Assembly: GCF_003149085.1 (NCBI RefSeq)
Contig: NZ_QGDT01000008.1
Coordinates: forward strand, 1-64,000
Reading direction: 5' to 3'
From: Dyadobacter jejuensis
GTDB taxonomy: Bacteria; Bacteroidota; Bacteroidia; Cytophagales; Spirosomataceae
Length of the DNA stretch: 64,000 nucleotides
Each line of letters begins with the position of its first letter. Within the stretch, counting starts at the first letter, position 1. The notes beneath the pieces are model-generated. The model was not told the DNA's origin, did not search any database, and saw nothing but the letters and a program-made list of their open reading frames with translations. A program made the translations under genes and the position numbers. Shown piece after piece: positions 13,714-23,767 of this stretch.

Positions 13714-15786
13714 TTACCTCATAGAATCCGTTGTGGCGTGCTGCAACGGAATATTAATAACAATTGAAACACCCTTTTGGTTAGGCGAAAAAATATGAAA
13801 GGTTCCTTTTAATTTTTGAGTCCTTTCTCTGATAGATTTAAGACCGAATGTTTTAAAGCCTTCATCAAGCGCTAATTTCTTATCCACAAATCCTTTGCCG
13901 TTGTCCGTAACCTCAAGTATAAGATTCCCATTGTCTAGATATAGCAGAATTTCTACTTCCGATGCCGAGGAGTGTTTGATTATATTGGTGATGGATTCTT
14001 TTAGAATTAATAAGATAGCCGTCTTCACTTCGGTTAGAAGCTGCGTGTTTTCAATGACTGCATTCAAATGCACTTTCATTTGCGCTGCAACTGTTAAAAG
14101 ATTAACCTGCTCCTCTAACTTATTAATAAACTGCTTGTTGCCGCTACTTAAAAATAGTTGATGGGATTTGGCCCGTACGCTTTCATAACTAGCTTCCATC
14201 ATGTCCGAAATACTTCTTAAATCTCTGCTTGTTTTCTTTTCATCGGTCAATTGATCGGCTAACATTCTTAAATAAATTACGCATGAAGCGATGGAGGCAG
14301 CAATATCATCGTGCAAATTCTGAGCCAATCTTTTCCTTTCATTTTCCTCTGCTTCTTCTATCAGAACAATTTGACCCTGAGTAAGCTCATCTAACTGGCT
14401 GATCAGCCTTTGAGCGTTTAGCCGACTCGCTCTATATCGGAACATGATCGCCACTAAGGCGCATATAATGATAAGAATTAAAAACCCAGCCACAATTAGG
14501 TTTTGCCTATGGCTTGCCTCCAGAAGCAGTATTTGTTTCTCTTTTTGCTTTACTTTATAAAATTGTTCCATTTCAAGTGCCTTGCCTCTTAAGTCCAATA
14601 GCGCTTTTTTCTTAACATAGGCAAGTAAATGTTCGTGATACGCCATGGCTTTGCGAAGATCTCCCTGCTGCTTCTCAAACTTATATAGCTCTTCCAATAC
14701 CTCTACCCTCACCGGGTCTGACAGCTTAGAAAAGTCTAGCGTTTTCAGTAAAGATCTTCCAGCTTGCGTATCGCCCATTTTTAAAAGACTCAGCGCCTTA
14801 TAAGCCACACCATCAGCGGCAGACCCCAGCCTAAACAGATCGGGGTATATTTGAAAAGCAGAATCAATATGACTGATGGCTTTATAAAAGTTTTTTTGGT
14901 TGTATTCAATCCCTGCCAGAACCACATGTGACTCCGCTTCAACGGCCCCATTAAACTGCCTATCTGCTAATTTTATTAAATGATACATGCGGTACACACT
15001 GTCGGCCCATTGCTTTTGACCCGTTTTTCTATATTTTGATAAAAAGGCTAATTGTTTGCATAATTGAAGATAAACACGCTGCCCTACAACCCAACTGTTA
15101 GTCTCTGGCATATCTTTAATAGCTAAAAATGCACTGTCATAATGAGCTAAGGCCTGATCGGACAAGTCTAACACCCCAACAATGTATGCCATAGAGCTAT
15201 AAGATATTGAAATACTTGTCAGTAAATTCCTCTCTCGGGATATTTCCATGGATTTGACAATTGAGTAGTAGGCATCAATTTGCCGGTCAAGTTCGACTAG
15301 AAAATGTGTTTTATACAAGTAGATATTAGGTAGATAATATTTTGAGGTAATGACGTTGGTAGGAAATTCCTTGATAAACAAATCACAATATTTTATACCA
15401 ATAATATAATGATTCTTTAATATATTTAACGAATTATGGTCAACTTTGCTCCTGTTCCTTTTATAATACATGGAATAGTATAAATAATTGCAAACGGCAT
15501 GCAGGAATTCATACAGCTCTTTCTCATTTTCTATTTCATGATATTTCCCAGCAAAGTTGTAGCATAGCTTATCCGTTTCGGCATACATCGCTGGAGACCA
15601 ATCAGAATATTTAAAAGCATTGATTAGAATTTTGTCGACTTCCATAAAGCTCAATTGGTCTTTATCCACTGGCTTTAGGCTATCTGGCAAATTCTTAAAT
15701 AAGCTATCGCTTATTTGGGCATATCCTGGAGCACCGAACAAAACAAAAATCAGCAGTATATAGAGGTAATGGGGGTAGCTTTTCAT
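13714..15786 (-). CDS. TPR sensor histidine kinase (NarL/DesK-type)
   Basis: The 690-residue protein has a signal peptide (1-23, ending GYAQ), a long periplasmic TPR-like region (about 80-410), one membrane helix (NLIVAGFLILIIICALVAIMF, around 425-447), a HisKA_3 dimerisation helix with the phospho-acceptor His in NERKRLAQNLHDDIAASIAS, and a HATPase_c domain (ESITNIIKHS N-box, VTDNGKGF G1). The input signal is unknown. Its likely partner is the regulator encoded just across the convergent junction at 13679. Confidence 0.9.
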   Translation of the reverse strand: MKSYPHYLYILLIFVLFGAPGYAQISDSLFKNLPDSLKPVDKDQLSFMEVDKILINAFKYSDWSPAMYAETDKLCYNFAGKYHEIENEKELYEFLHAVCNYLYYSMYYKRNRSKVDHNSLNILKNHYIIGIKYCDLFIKEFPTNVITSKYYLPNIYLYKTHFLVELDRQIDAYYSIVKSMEISRERNLLTSISISYSSMAYIVGVLDLSDQALAHYDSAFLAIKDMPETNSWVVGQRVYLQLCKQLAFLSKYRKTGQKQWADSVYRMYHLIKLADRQFNGAVEAESHVVLAGIEYNQKNFYKAISHIDSAFQIYPDLFRLGSAADGVAYKALSLLKMGDTQAGRSLLKTLDFSKLSDPVRVEVLEELYKFEKQQGDLRKAMAYHEHLLAYVKKKALLDLRGKALEMEQFYKVKQKEKQILLLEASHRQNLIVAGFLILIIICALVAIMFRYRASRLNAQRLISQLDELTQGQIVLIEEAEENERKRLAQNLHDDIAASIASCVIYLRMLADQLTDEKKTSRDLRSISDMMEASYESVRAKSHQLFLSSGNKQFINKLEEQVNLLTVAAQMKVHLNAVIENTQLLTEVKTAILLILKESITNIIKHSSASEVEILLYLDNGNLILEVTDNGKGFVDKKLALDEGFKTFGLKSIRERTQKLKGTFHIFSPNQKGVSIVINIPLQHATTDSMR

Positions 15787-16057
15787 TGAAAATAGTTAAC
15801 CTTAGCAGGGGTTATCAACCCTAATTTTTTGGAAACTCACGTAATATATCGCCAATCACACGGGTATAGCAGTGGATCTGACCACGATAAAGGTACTCAA
15901 GCATCAGGCTGAACAATTGTTAATAGGTCTACTTGGCCATAGTCAGCATTCCTGATGGCAAATGTCGACGGAATTTGTTTTAACGGCTCCCATCTGAAGA
16001 AATTTATCTATTAACCTCAAAGGCCATAATGAATTTAAAGCTTGTTTAGATAAACTT

Positions 16058-16534
16058 TTACTGAACCAGTATTTTCTCCCAGTTGTCTGTTTCCGCAAAC
16101 TCCTTAACGACTCTATTTCGGTCTATTAATAAGCGAGTCATGTAGCTGAGCAAGAATAGCTTGTCAGCTAACCTACCCAAGATTCCGAGAGGAGCTTCAT
16201 AATAAAAATAATCGATCATTAAGGTCCCTCCATTCAAGTCCGTAAAATGATGCTCGTGTCTGAAACATTTAAAAGCTCCCTTGACCATTTCATCAACAAA
16301 TACATTTGGTCGTTCAAATTCCGTAATTTTTGAAGTCAGCAGTTGATATACACCAAAGTGTTTTGCTCTCCAAGTAACCGATTCACCCATTCCAATTAAC
16401 CCGCTAGTTTTACCAGCAATTGCCGTTTCGTGGGTATGTTTAGTAGAAATTTTATGTAAGTCAATGCTCCTAGATAAGTCGAATACAATGTCCTTACTGG
16501 CTTTGATTTCCGTACGCAATTCGATTCTTGGCAT
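16058..16534 (-). CDS. SRPBCC-family protein
   Basis: The 158-residue protein shows the helix-grip pattern of START/Bet v 1-like proteins: MPRIELRTEIKASKDIVFDLSRSIDLH at the start, GMGESVTWRAKHFGVYQLLTSKITEFERPNVFVDE in the middle, and FRHEHHFTDLNGGTLMIDYFYYEAP..LG near the end. The size is usual for the family. Such proteins bind hydrophobic ligands, but no substrate can be named here. It is a single gene with no codirectional partner nearby. Confidence 0.82.
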   Translation of the reverse strand: MPRIELRTEIKASKDIVFDLSRSIDLHKISTKHTHETAIAGKTSGLIGMGESVTWRAKHFGVYQLLTSKITEFERPNVFVDEMVKGAFKCFRHEHHFTDLNGGTLMIDYFYYEAPLGILGRLADKLFLLSYMTRLLIDRNRVVKEFAETDNWEKILVQ

Positions 16535-17226
16535 ATAGAGATTTAGAGTATGTAAGTGACCATTTTAGAATATGACATCCTGCAGGATTACGATTGGACC
16601 AAATTCCGATGGGCTTTTTATAATTCAGTCGATAAGTCCTTGAATATTTTTTCTTGAGTTCAAGCTTCTATACTTCAGTATCATAATCTTTAGAAAACCA
16701 CATCCAAAACTTATCCTATTTCAATTACTTATAAAATAGAGAATACCCCATTGAAATAATTATGATTAAAAATAGAATAATCACTATTTTCTTTAGGTCA
16801 TGTCAAATATTTTACAATACAACCAATTACGGCATACGTTGTTTCGAATTCGTATTAGTTTATTGATATCCCTACAATGATATCGAAATTTTTATGAAAA
16901 TCAAGTGGACTCTGGGTTGTTTTGTTACCGATAATCCAAACAACAGTTTAGATCTCGATCCCTTTAAGGTACGGCATGCACCTGTATGATTTACGCTAAA
17001 GATGTCAGGAAATAAATGACTTTAAGGAGCCATGCTGCTACGCCTGGTCATAGTCTTTTCATGAATTCCATGTGCCCTTAGTTTGACATGAGCTTTCTGT
17101 TCATCCCATTAGCCCCTGCGATCGTCAAGGAATCTGAAGACCCTAATAAATCCGTTCCATTTCACTATCTGATAAAGAGTCCATTGAATCCAGACCAGAG
17201 TATCAAAACAATTCCAAAAAGACATA
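16535..17226. other. Intergenic region left of the tRNA
   Basis: This is about 690 bp without a supported gene. The left half is A+T-rich; short plus-strand frames near 17088 lie over the tRNA and are chance. Confidence 0.45.
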
Positions 17227-17227
17227 A

Positions 17228-17260
17228 AAAAAACCCGCTCCAAAAAATTGAAGCGGGTTT
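17228..17260 (-). terminator. Terminator of the tRNA-Ser gene
   Basis: AAACCCGCTTC and its complement form a stem around AATTTTTT; on the minus strand it is followed by eight T residues. It begins a few bases after the tRNA 3' end. Confidence 0.9.
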
Positions 17261-17263
17261 CTG

Positions 17264-17348
17264 CAGAGAGAGAGGGATTCGAACCCCCGGACCTGTTACA
17301 GTCAACGGTTTTCAAGACCGTCGCAATCGACCACTCTGCCATCTCTCT
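17264..17348 (-). tRNA. tRNA-Ser (anticodon UGA)
   Basis: This is a class II tRNA of 85 nt. The acceptor stem AGAGAGA pairs perfectly with TCTCTCT, the D-arm begins TGGCAGAGTGG, and the anticodon loop CTTGAAA sits in a five-pair stem, giving TGA. A long variable arm and the T-loop TTCGAAT are present. The discriminator is G and CCA is not encoded. A purine-type terminator follows. Confidence 0.95.
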
Positions 17349-17538
17349 TTAAGTCGAACCGTCAAGCTTTTTGCTTAACGTGGGGCAAAGGTAGATATTT
17401 TCTTTTTAATTGCAATAGTTTTACAGAAATTTTATTTCAATATCGTTACTCTTATTCTAAAAGCTTAATTTTGCGGCAAGATACGGGCGTCATACAAAAT
17501 CACGCCTTAGAAACATTCCCAGTTAAACCATCAAAATA

Positions 17539-19800
17539 GTGTCAAATACCGAAATACAGGATGGCAACGCCCTCCCTACCGTCGAAACGGCCCGCAAATT
17601 AGGCGTTCTTCCCGAAGAATTTGATAAAATTAAGGACATCCTTGGCCGCACTCCGAACTTCACTGAGCTCAGTATCTTCTCGGTAATGTGGTCGGAACAC
17701 TGTTCTTACAAGAATTCTATCGTTTGGCTCAAAACCTTACCCAAGGAAAGCGACCGTATGCTAGCCAAAGCGGGTGAGGAAAACGCCGGATTGGTAGACA
17801 TCGGTGATGGACTGGCCTGCAGCTTTAAAATAGAATCGCATAACCACCCTTCGGCATTGGAGCCTTACCAAGGAGCGGCTACGGGAGTAGGCGGCATCAA
17901 CCGCGATATTTTCACGATGGGTGCACGTCCTATCGCTCAGCTTAACTCCCTACGTTTTGGCAACCCTGAGCTGGCCAAAACAAAATGGCTGGTAAAAGGT
18001 GTCGTAAAAGGAATCGGCGACTATGGTAACGCCTTCGGGATCCCTACGGTGGGTGGCGAGCTATTCTTCGACGAATCTTATAATACCAACCCCCTTGTCA
18101 ATGCATTTTCGGCTGGTATTGTAGAAATAGGCAAAGTAGCCAAAGCCACCTCTTATGGAGTAGGAAACCCCGTTTATATCGTAGGATCTGCTACGGGGAA
18201 AGATGGTATTCACGGTGCCACCTTCGCTTCAGAAGATATTACCGACAAATCGAACGAGAAGCTTCCTGCCGTGCAGGTGGGTGACCCTTTTATGGAGAAA
18301 CTACTCCTAGAAGCTACTTTGGAGATTATCGCTACTGGCGATGTGATCGGTATTCAAGACATGGGTGCGGCAGGAATTATCTGCTCCACTTCCGAAATGA
18401 GCGCCAAAGATGGCTTCGGGATGATGATCGACCTCGACAAGGTCCCTACCCGCCAAGCCAATATGCATGGCTGGGAGATCCTTTTGTCGGAGTCGCAAGA
18501 ACGGATGTTGGTAGTCGTAGAAAAAGGCAAGGAAGAGAATATCCAGGCCATCTTCGATAAATGGGACCTTCACTGTATGCAAATCGGCGAAGTAACCGAC
18601 AGCAAGCGTCTACATTTTTACCAACATGGTGAACTGATTGCCGACGTGCCCGCACACGACCTGGTACTAGGCGGAGGAGCTCCTCAATACCACCGGGCCT
18701 ATACCGAGCCAGCTTACTTCGAAGAATTCAAAAAATTCGATACAAATGCAGTAAAAGATGTAGATGCGGCCGAGATCGTTACGGTAGCCGAACACCTGCT
18801 TTCGCACCCCAATATCTGTTCACGCCAATGGGTGTCGCAACAATACGACTCTATGGTAGGTACCGCCACACGCACCACTAACGCCCCTTCCGACGCGGCA
18901 GTAGTGCGGATTCGCGATGTGAAGCGCCCTAACTACAACAAATCTATCGCCATGACGGTAGACTGTAATAGCCGCTACGTGAATGCCGACCCATTTGTTG
19001 GCACTCAAATTGCCGTATCGGAAGCTGCCAGAAACCTGGTATGCTCTGGAGCGGAACCCCTCGCCGTTACCAACAACCTTAATTTCGGAAACCCTTACGT
19101 GCCTGAGGTATACTGGCAGTTTGTGGAAGCCGTAAAAGGAATGAGCAAGGCCTGCCTGAAATTCAACACCCCCGTAACAGGTGGTAACGTGAGTTTCTAC
19201 AACCAAAGCTCCGACGACGGACCAGTATTCCCAACGCCTACCATCGGGATGATAGGACTTATAGAAGATCCAGAGCGCCAAACCACCCTGGCTTTCCAGG
19301 AATCGGGCGACTTGATCTATCTAGTAGGGGCTCCCAAAGACGATATCGCTTCTTCCGAATATCTATATAGCTTTAGAGAAGTAAAGAAATCGCCTGCACC
19401 TGCCTTCGACTTAGAGGAAGAGCACAGCCTCCAAGAAAGCCTTAAGGCCATTATCAGCAGCAAAATGGCGAGCTCTATTCACGATGTATCCGATGGAGGT
19501 TTATTTGTGGCGGTAGCCGAAGCGGCACTCCCCAACAACCTAGGCTTCCAGATCGCCACCGACTCCAACTTCCGCAAGGACGCCTATCTGTTTGGCGAAG
19601 CGCAAAGTCGTGCGGTGGTAAGTATCAAGCCTGCCATGCAAGGTGCCTTCCAAAAACTATTGGGCGAAGCGCTCAAGACCCCACATGCCCTAATAGGCCA
19701 AGTTACCAACGGGGGCTTCGTAGTAGATGGACAAACCATTATAGCATCTGAAAAGGCACAAGAACTCTATAACGGCTCATTAGGGAAACTATTCTCATAA
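17539..19800 (+). CDS. purL: Phosphoribosylformylglycinamidine synthase subunit PurL
   Basis: The 753-residue protein is the small-type PurL, which works with PurQ and PurS to convert FGAR to FGAM in purine synthesis. Key motifs are [11 protein letters not shown] near residue 50, [23 protein letters not shown] near 95 and MTVDCNSRY in the second half. It starts at GTG 17539, since no ATG lies near the conserved N-terminus. A TAATTTTG box at 17466-17473 may be its -7 promoter element, but no good -33 was seen. The length is normal. purQ and purS are not in the window. Confidence 0.96.
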   Translation: MSNTEIQDGNALPTVETARKLGVLPEEFDKIKDILGRTPNFTELSIFSVMWSEHCSYKNSIVWLKTLPKESDRMLAKAGEENAGLVDIGDGLACSFKIESHNHPSALEPYQGAATGVGGINRDIFTMGARPIAQLNSLRFGNPELAKTKWLVKGVVKGIGDYGNAFGIPTVGGELFFDESYNTNPLVNAFSAGIVEIGKVAKATSYGVGNPVYIVGSATGKDGIHGATFASEDITDKSNEKLPAVQVGDPFMEKLLLEATLEIIATGDVIGIQDMGAAGIICSTSEMSAKDGFGMMIDLDKVPTRQANMHGWEILLSESQERMLVVVEKGKEENIQAIFDKWDLHCMQIGEVTDSKRLHFYQHGELIADVPAHDLVLGGGAPQYHRAYTEPAYFEEFKKFDTNAVKDVDAAEIVTVAEHLLSHPNICSRQWVSQQYDSMVGTATRTTNAPSDAAVVRIRDVKRPNYNKSIAMTVDCNSRYVNADPFVGTQIAVSEAARNLVCSGAEPLAVTNNLNFGNPYVPEVYWQFVEAVKGMSKACLKFNTPVTGGNVSFYNQSSDDGPVFPTPTIGMIGLIEDPERQTTLAFQESGDLIYLVGAPKDDIASSEYLYSFREVKKSPAPAFDLEEEHSLQESLKAIISSKMASSIHDVSDGGLFVAVAEAALPNNLGFQIATDSNFRKDAYLFGEAQSRAVVSIKPAMQGAFQKLLGEALKTPHALIGQVTNGGFVVDGQTIIASEKAQELYNGSLGKLFS

Positions 19801-19817
19801 AAATCCCTTAGAGCATA

Positions 19818-19856
19818 ACAAAAAATGCCCTAGACTTAGTCCTGGGCATTTTTTTG
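19818..19856. terminator. Bidirectional terminator between purL and tilS
   Basis: AAAAATGCCC and GGGCATTTTTTT flank an inner AGACTTAGTCCT. The stem has A and T tracts on both sides and can stop purL from the left and tilS from the right. The tilS stop codon lies inside it. Confidence 0.88.
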
Positions 19857-21215
19857 TGCCTTCCATATTCCTACCACCATCCGTTCCACTGGGTCGCCGA
19901 GGCCTTCGGCGAAGCCTTCGGCGAGGCGGTATTTTTCACTCGCCCGCAGCCCCACCACCCAGATAATCTCCCCATCCGCATTGACGAGGACCCTCACTTT
20001 ATCCTTTTCAAAGACATTCATCTTGGAGTCGATCAATAGGTCACTTACCTTTTTGGATCGTCCTTTCATCCCAAAAGGACGGAGGCGGTCGCCTTGAACC
20101 CAGCGCCTTAGCTCCAAAGGAAATTTTAGACCTTCGGGATTCAGGAAAACCATGGCCGGGTCGGCCTGAAGATTTATTTCGGAGCTGCGTATACGTTCAT
20201 CGAGCAGGAGCTGCCCACCCCCTACCCTCAGCTGAGCGGGTAAGTCCCAAATGTATTGAGAACCGATTTCTTCGGGTTCCTTGAGTTGTTTAATGATATA
20301 TTGGCCTCTGTCGACCAGCAGACAATGGGTATTCGAATAGAACCTTTTGCCCGAATGATGCCTCCCCGCCTCGAGGATAGAAGGAATTTGCCGGTCGTTG
20401 AAATCAAAGTCACTAAGCAGAAAGAAAAGCCTATAAGCCACCTCCTGTTCGGACCAAAGGCGCTCGAGGTCTATATACCAGGCGTTGTCCCGAAGGCGTA
20501 ACACCTCCTGCTTCCATTGGCCCAGAAAATGCGAAAGAAGCCGATCCGCTGCCCTAAACCGTTCTGATGAGCTCCTGAACCCCTCCTCTAATGACGGATT
20601 GAGTCCTTTTAAAACAGGGACTACCCGATGACGTATCAGGTTGCGATCGTAGTCCAAAGAAGCATTGGACTGATCCTCCACCCAACTGATGTTTTGAGCT
20701 TGGGCATAGTCGAGAATCTGATCTCTAGAGGCAAACAAAAGAGGACGTATCACCCTTTCCGCTTGTACCGGCACGCCTTTTAAACCCGCAATGCCCGTGC
20801 CTCGCACCAGATTCAGGAGGCTAGTCTCCAAAGAATCGTTGAGATGATGCGCCGTAGCAATCCAGTGAAATTGTTGGGTTTCCCTTAGGAACTCGAACCA
20901 CTGGTAGCGTAATTCGCGCGCCGCCATCTGGGTCGACAGTCCATTTTCTTTGGCAAAGGCCTTGGTTTGAAAATGCGTGACTTCACAAGGAAAACCGTAG
21001 GCAAGGGCTTTCTCTCGTACGAAGCCCTCGTCGTTAAGTGACGCTTCTCCTCGTAGGCCAAAATTACAATGAGCCACAACAACCGGCAAGCCTGCTCTCG
21101 AGAACAGATCGAGCATCACCATGGAATCCACCCCACCACTTACGGCCAATAAAGTAGGGCGTTGGTGGAGCGCTGGATTAAAATGGTTAATAAAAGTTAA
21201 AAAAGAATCCAACAT
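19836..21215 (-). CDS. tilS: tRNA(Ile)-lysidine synthase
   Basis: The 459-residue protein has the N-type PP-loop SGGVDS at residues 26-31, followed by VVAHCNFGLRG and the ATAHHLNDSLET motif of TilS. It modifies C34 of the CAU-anticodon isoleucine tRNA to lysidine using ATP and lysine. The TilS C-terminal domain (RRWVQGDRLRPFGMKGRSKKVSDLLID) is intact. Near the C-terminus a 12-bp-period DNA repeat (about 19900-19926) encodes AEGFAEGLGDP, which looks like a small insertion. The last codons run into the shared terminator. Confidence 0.96.
   Translation of the reverse strand: MLDSFLTFINHFNPALHQRPTLLAVSGGVDSMVMLDLFSRAGLPVVVAHCNFGLRGEASLNDEGFVREKALAYGFPCEVTHFQTKAFAKENGLSTQMAARELRYQWFEFLRETQQFHWIATAHHLNDSLETSLLNLVRGTGIAGLKGVPVQAERVIRPLLFASRDQILDYAQAQNISWVEDQSNASLDYDRNLIRHRVVPVLKGLNPSLEEGFRSSSERFRAADRLLSHFLGQWKQEVLRLRDNAWYIDLERLWSEQEVAYRLFFLLSDFDFNDRQIPSILEAGRHHSGKRFYSNTHCLLVDRGQYIIKQLKEPEEIGSQYIWDLPAQLRVGGGQLLLDERIRSSEINLQADPAMVFLNPEGLKFPLELRRWVQGDRLRPFGMKGRSKKVSDLLIDSKMNVFEKDKVRVLVNADGEIIWVVGLRASEKYRLAEGFAEGLGDPVERMVVGIWKAQKNAQD
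19898..19926. repeat. 12-bp-period GCCTTCGGC repeat in tilS
   Basis: Two adjacent units, CCTTCGGCGAAG and CCTTCGGCGAGG, lie within the tilS reading frame. The unit resembles the one at 25223-25256 in coaBC at 10 of 12 positions, although the genes are unrelated. Confidence 0.7.
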
Positions 21216-21331
21216 ACCTCATTCATTCGTATTTGATGTAATTTTGAGCTCAAATTAGACTAGGAACACCCTATCCCATCGCTATGGCTCACCAACCAAC
21301 AGCCAAAGTTAAGGGAACAGCCCATAAATAA

Positions 21332-22939
21332 ATGCAAAATAATCATATAAAAACTTGCCACATTTTTAAACTTTTGAGCGTCCAGTTAATCAAAGGCTCA
21401 TGGGTGGCAGCTATTGGCTTGATATGCGTCCTGATGGGGCAAAGGGCTCAGGCCCAAACGAGAGAGGGTGCCGGTACCACCAACACCGACCTGATCGAGA
21501 TTCTCAAGTCTGACGAGCTGGAGATCATCAACGAAAACGACACCGAAATACGGAAGGTTACCAACGGCACCTTCCGACATAAAGGGGCAGTTATGTTTAG
21601 TAACCTAGCAGTTCAGAACAGAACGACTAATGTAATAGAGGCCTTTGGCAATGTAAAGATCGTACAGGGCGACACGATCACCATAACCGGAGACACCCTG
21701 TACTACTATGGCAACACGAGACTGGCCATCGTTAGCGGCCGCAAGGTTGTCATGAAAGATCAGAAAAGAACTTTGACTACCAAAAAACTGGAATACGATA
21801 TGGCAGGAGGAATTGCATATTATAAAGTACCCGGCAAGACGGTCGATGAGGGAGATGTCCTTACCAGTAAGGAAGGCTTCTACAATACACGCAGCAAAGA
21901 GTTCACCTACTATAAAAATGTTGTATTAGTCAACCAAAAATATACCCTTACTACGGACACCCTTTTCTACAATTCCATTACCAAATGGAGCGACTTTAGG
22001 GGACCTAGTAAGATTGTAAACAAAGATGGCACGGTATTGGCCACCAGAGGTAGGTATAACACGGAATCGAGCCAATCAGAGTTTGTAACCCGAACCACCG
22101 TCGACAATGAGACTTACACCCTCACTGCCGATTCTATTGCCGTCGATGGCAAGAGTAATAATGGGGTAGGAAAGGGCAATGTGGTCATTGTGGCCAAAAA
22201 AGACAATACCATACTAAACGGAGACGAGGGCTTTTACAACAAAGCTCAGGGCCTTTCCAAAATGTATGGCCATGCATTCATACGCAACGTTATCGCCGAC
22301 GATACCCTCTATATCCGCGCCGACACCCTGTACTCTTACGAAAATACAGTGGATAGTACCCGCCAATTGATAGGGAATAAAAATGTATTTATATATAAGT
22401 CCGACTTCCAGGGACAGTGTGACTCGATCTATTATAATACAGCAGACTCGATCATTAAATTCTACAAGAAACCCATATTATGGAGCAATGCCACCTCTCA
22501 GATGGAAGCCGACACCATCACCACATTTTTGGTCAATAACCAGGTACATCGCATGCTCCTGACGGGACATTCTTTTGTGATCACTGAGGATACGCTCGTG
22601 AAGCAACACAACCAAGTTAAGGGCCGGACCATTAATGCCTACTTTGCCGAAAAAAATACCTTGAAACAGGTCTTAGTAGACGGAAATGGCGAAAGTGCCT
22701 ACTATGCAGTAGACGACAAACAGAAGATGATTGGGCTTAACAGGGTAGAATGTGGAAAAATGAACCTACTTTTTGTGGATAATAAAGTACATAAGATATC
22801 CTTTATTGGGAAGCCAGATGGCCGACTCATTCCCCCACAAAAAATTATCACTACCGAAAGGCAGTTGGATGGATTTAGTTGGAGAATTACCGAAAGACCT
22901 ACTAAAGCCAAGACAACCTGGCAAGTAGTGTTACAATAA
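21332..22939 (+). CDS. OstA-like LPS-transport protein
   Basis: The 535-residue protein has a signal peptide (about 1-42, ending RAQAQ), then repeated OstA/LptA beta-jellyroll units (SDELEIINENDTEIRKVTNGTFRHKGAVMFSNLA, EAFGNVKIVQGDTITITGDTLYYYG, KEGFYNTRSKEFTYYKNVVL). Bacteroidota encode such long OstA-like proteins as periplasmic bridges for lipopolysaccharide transport. LptC is encoded about 9 kb downstream. It stands at the head of an envelope-rich plus-strand run; a TTACAATAAGT motif overlaps its stop. Confidence 0.88.
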   Translation: MQNNHIKTCHIFKLLSVQLIKGSWVAAIGLICVLMGQRAQAQTREGAGTTNTDLIEILKSDELEIINENDTEIRKVTNGTFRHKGAVMFSNLAVQNRTTNVIEAFGNVKIVQGDTITITGDTLYYYGNTRLAIVSGRKVVMKDQKRTLTTKKLEYDMAGGIAYYKVPGKTVDEGDVLTSKEGFYNTRSKEFTYYKNVVLVNQKYTLTTDTLFYNSITKWSDFRGPSKIVNKDGTVLATRGRYNTESSQSEFVTRTTVDNETYTLTADSIAVDGKSNNGVGKGNVVIVAKKDNTILNGDEGFYNKAQGLSKMYGHAFIRNVIADDTLYIRADTLYSYENTVDSTRQLIGNKNVFIYKSDFQGQCDSIYYNTADSIIKFYKKPILWSNATSQMEADTITTFLVNNQVHRMLLTGHSFVITEDTLVKQHNQVKGRTINAYFAEKNTLKQVLVDGNGESAYYAVDDKQKMIGLNRVECGKMNLLFVDNKVHKISFIGKPDGRLIPPQKIITTERQLDGFSWRITERPTKAKTTWQVVLQ

Positions 22940-23011
22940 GTACTGGCACGATTATTTTGTTTGAAAATAAAAACAACCTTTTACACAATAAGTTTTGATT
23001 TTACAATAAGT
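22931..23011 (+). repeat. Three TTACAATAAGT-like direct repeats
   Basis: TTACAATAAGT occurs at 22931-22941 (overlapping the OstA-like stop) and at 23001-23011, and with two extra bases (TTACACAATAAGT) at 22981-22993. The last copy lies between the -33 and -7 boxes of the next promoter, so the repeats could be an operator. Confidence 0.45.
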
Positions 23012-23025
23012 TCTATATATTTTTG
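22994..23025 (+). promoter_or_regulatory. Bacteroidota-type promoter for the small T9SS-protein gene
   Basis: TTTG at 22994-22997 is followed after 20 bp by TATTTTTG at 23018-23025. This is an exact match to the TTTG-N19-21-TAnnTTTG pattern, 60 bp before the ATG at 23086. Confidence 0.75.
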
Positions 23026-23085
23026 TATACATGAGGCCGATTGCGAATTAATTTGCAAAATCGCCTCCCCGGATAAACAGCTACT

Positions 23086-23694
23086 ATGAAAAGAAATATA
23101 CTATACACTTTAATGTTTATTGCCATCATGGGACCCTTTGCCTTAGCGCAAAGTACCCAGAGTGGCAGTAGGCTTAACATGGGCACCAACAAAAAGGCGG
23201 TCATAGAGCGGGTACGTTTCAATAATGGCCCCAAAGCGATGGACTACAAACCCTTATCCCTTCAGAAACCCAAGACTTTAAATAGCTTCTATCGTTCCCT
23301 GTTTTTCAGCAGTGACGATTCGGAGCGCGGCGGAGTAATGGTTTCGGAGATTTCGGAAAGCAATGTAGAAAGAAAGAGCGCCCCTATCGAGATGAACACC
23401 AATGGTGAAGAGCAACTGTTTTCCAATGAGCTCATCACAGTTTCCAATGTATACCCCAATCCGGCCAGCGAGTACGCAGAGCTCGATTTCACGATCCAAC
23501 CCAATGTACGCGAGGCTAAGGTTATTTTTTATAGCATATTGGGCTCACAAATGCAGGAATACAATCTTAAAAAATCGGACCGAAAAATCAGGATTAATAC
23601 GAGAGAAATGCCTACCGGGCTATATTTTTATCAATTATCCCTAGATGGCAAAAAAGTAGCCACAAAAAAAATGCTGGTTAGGCACCAACAATAA
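23086..23694 (+). CDS. Small secreted protein with T9SS sorting domain
   Basis: The 202-residue protein has a signal peptide (1-21, ending ALAQ), about 90 residues of low-complexity basic and acidic sequence with no recognised domain, and a type A T9SS sorting domain from about residue 118: VSNVYPNPASEYAELDFTI...EMPTGLYFYQLSLDGKKVATKKMLV. Nearly half the mature protein is the sorting signal. The gene has its own strong promoter at 22994-23025. The role is unknown. Confidence 0.85.
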   Translation: MKRNILYTLMFIAIMGPFALAQSTQSGSRLNMGTNKKAVIERVRFNNGPKAMDYKPLSLQKPKTLNSFYRSLFFSSDDSERGGVMVSEISESNVERKSAPIEMNTNGEEQLFSNELITVSNVYPNPASEYAELDFTIQPNVREAKVIFYSILGSQMQEYNLKKSDRKIRINTREMPTGLYFYQLSLDGKKVATKKMLVRHQQ

Positions 23695-23767
23695 TCCCCC
23701 AACAAACACTTTTTTGAACCCTAAATCGTTAGGGATGAAGTAGCTTTTTTATTACCTTTGCGTTTAT

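Noticed and set aside
15940..16000. Similarity of ACGGCTCCCATC near 15985 to ATGGCTCCCATC at 984-995
   Set aside because: Match of only about a dozen bases with no support from either side; probably chance.
17088..17378. Open frames on both strands over the tRNA-Ser
   Set aside because: They overlap a well-formed tRNA and its terminator and are shadow frames.
18307..19281. Long minus-strand frames opposite purL
   Set aside because: Codon-mirror frames of a strongly conserved gene; no start signals or domains.
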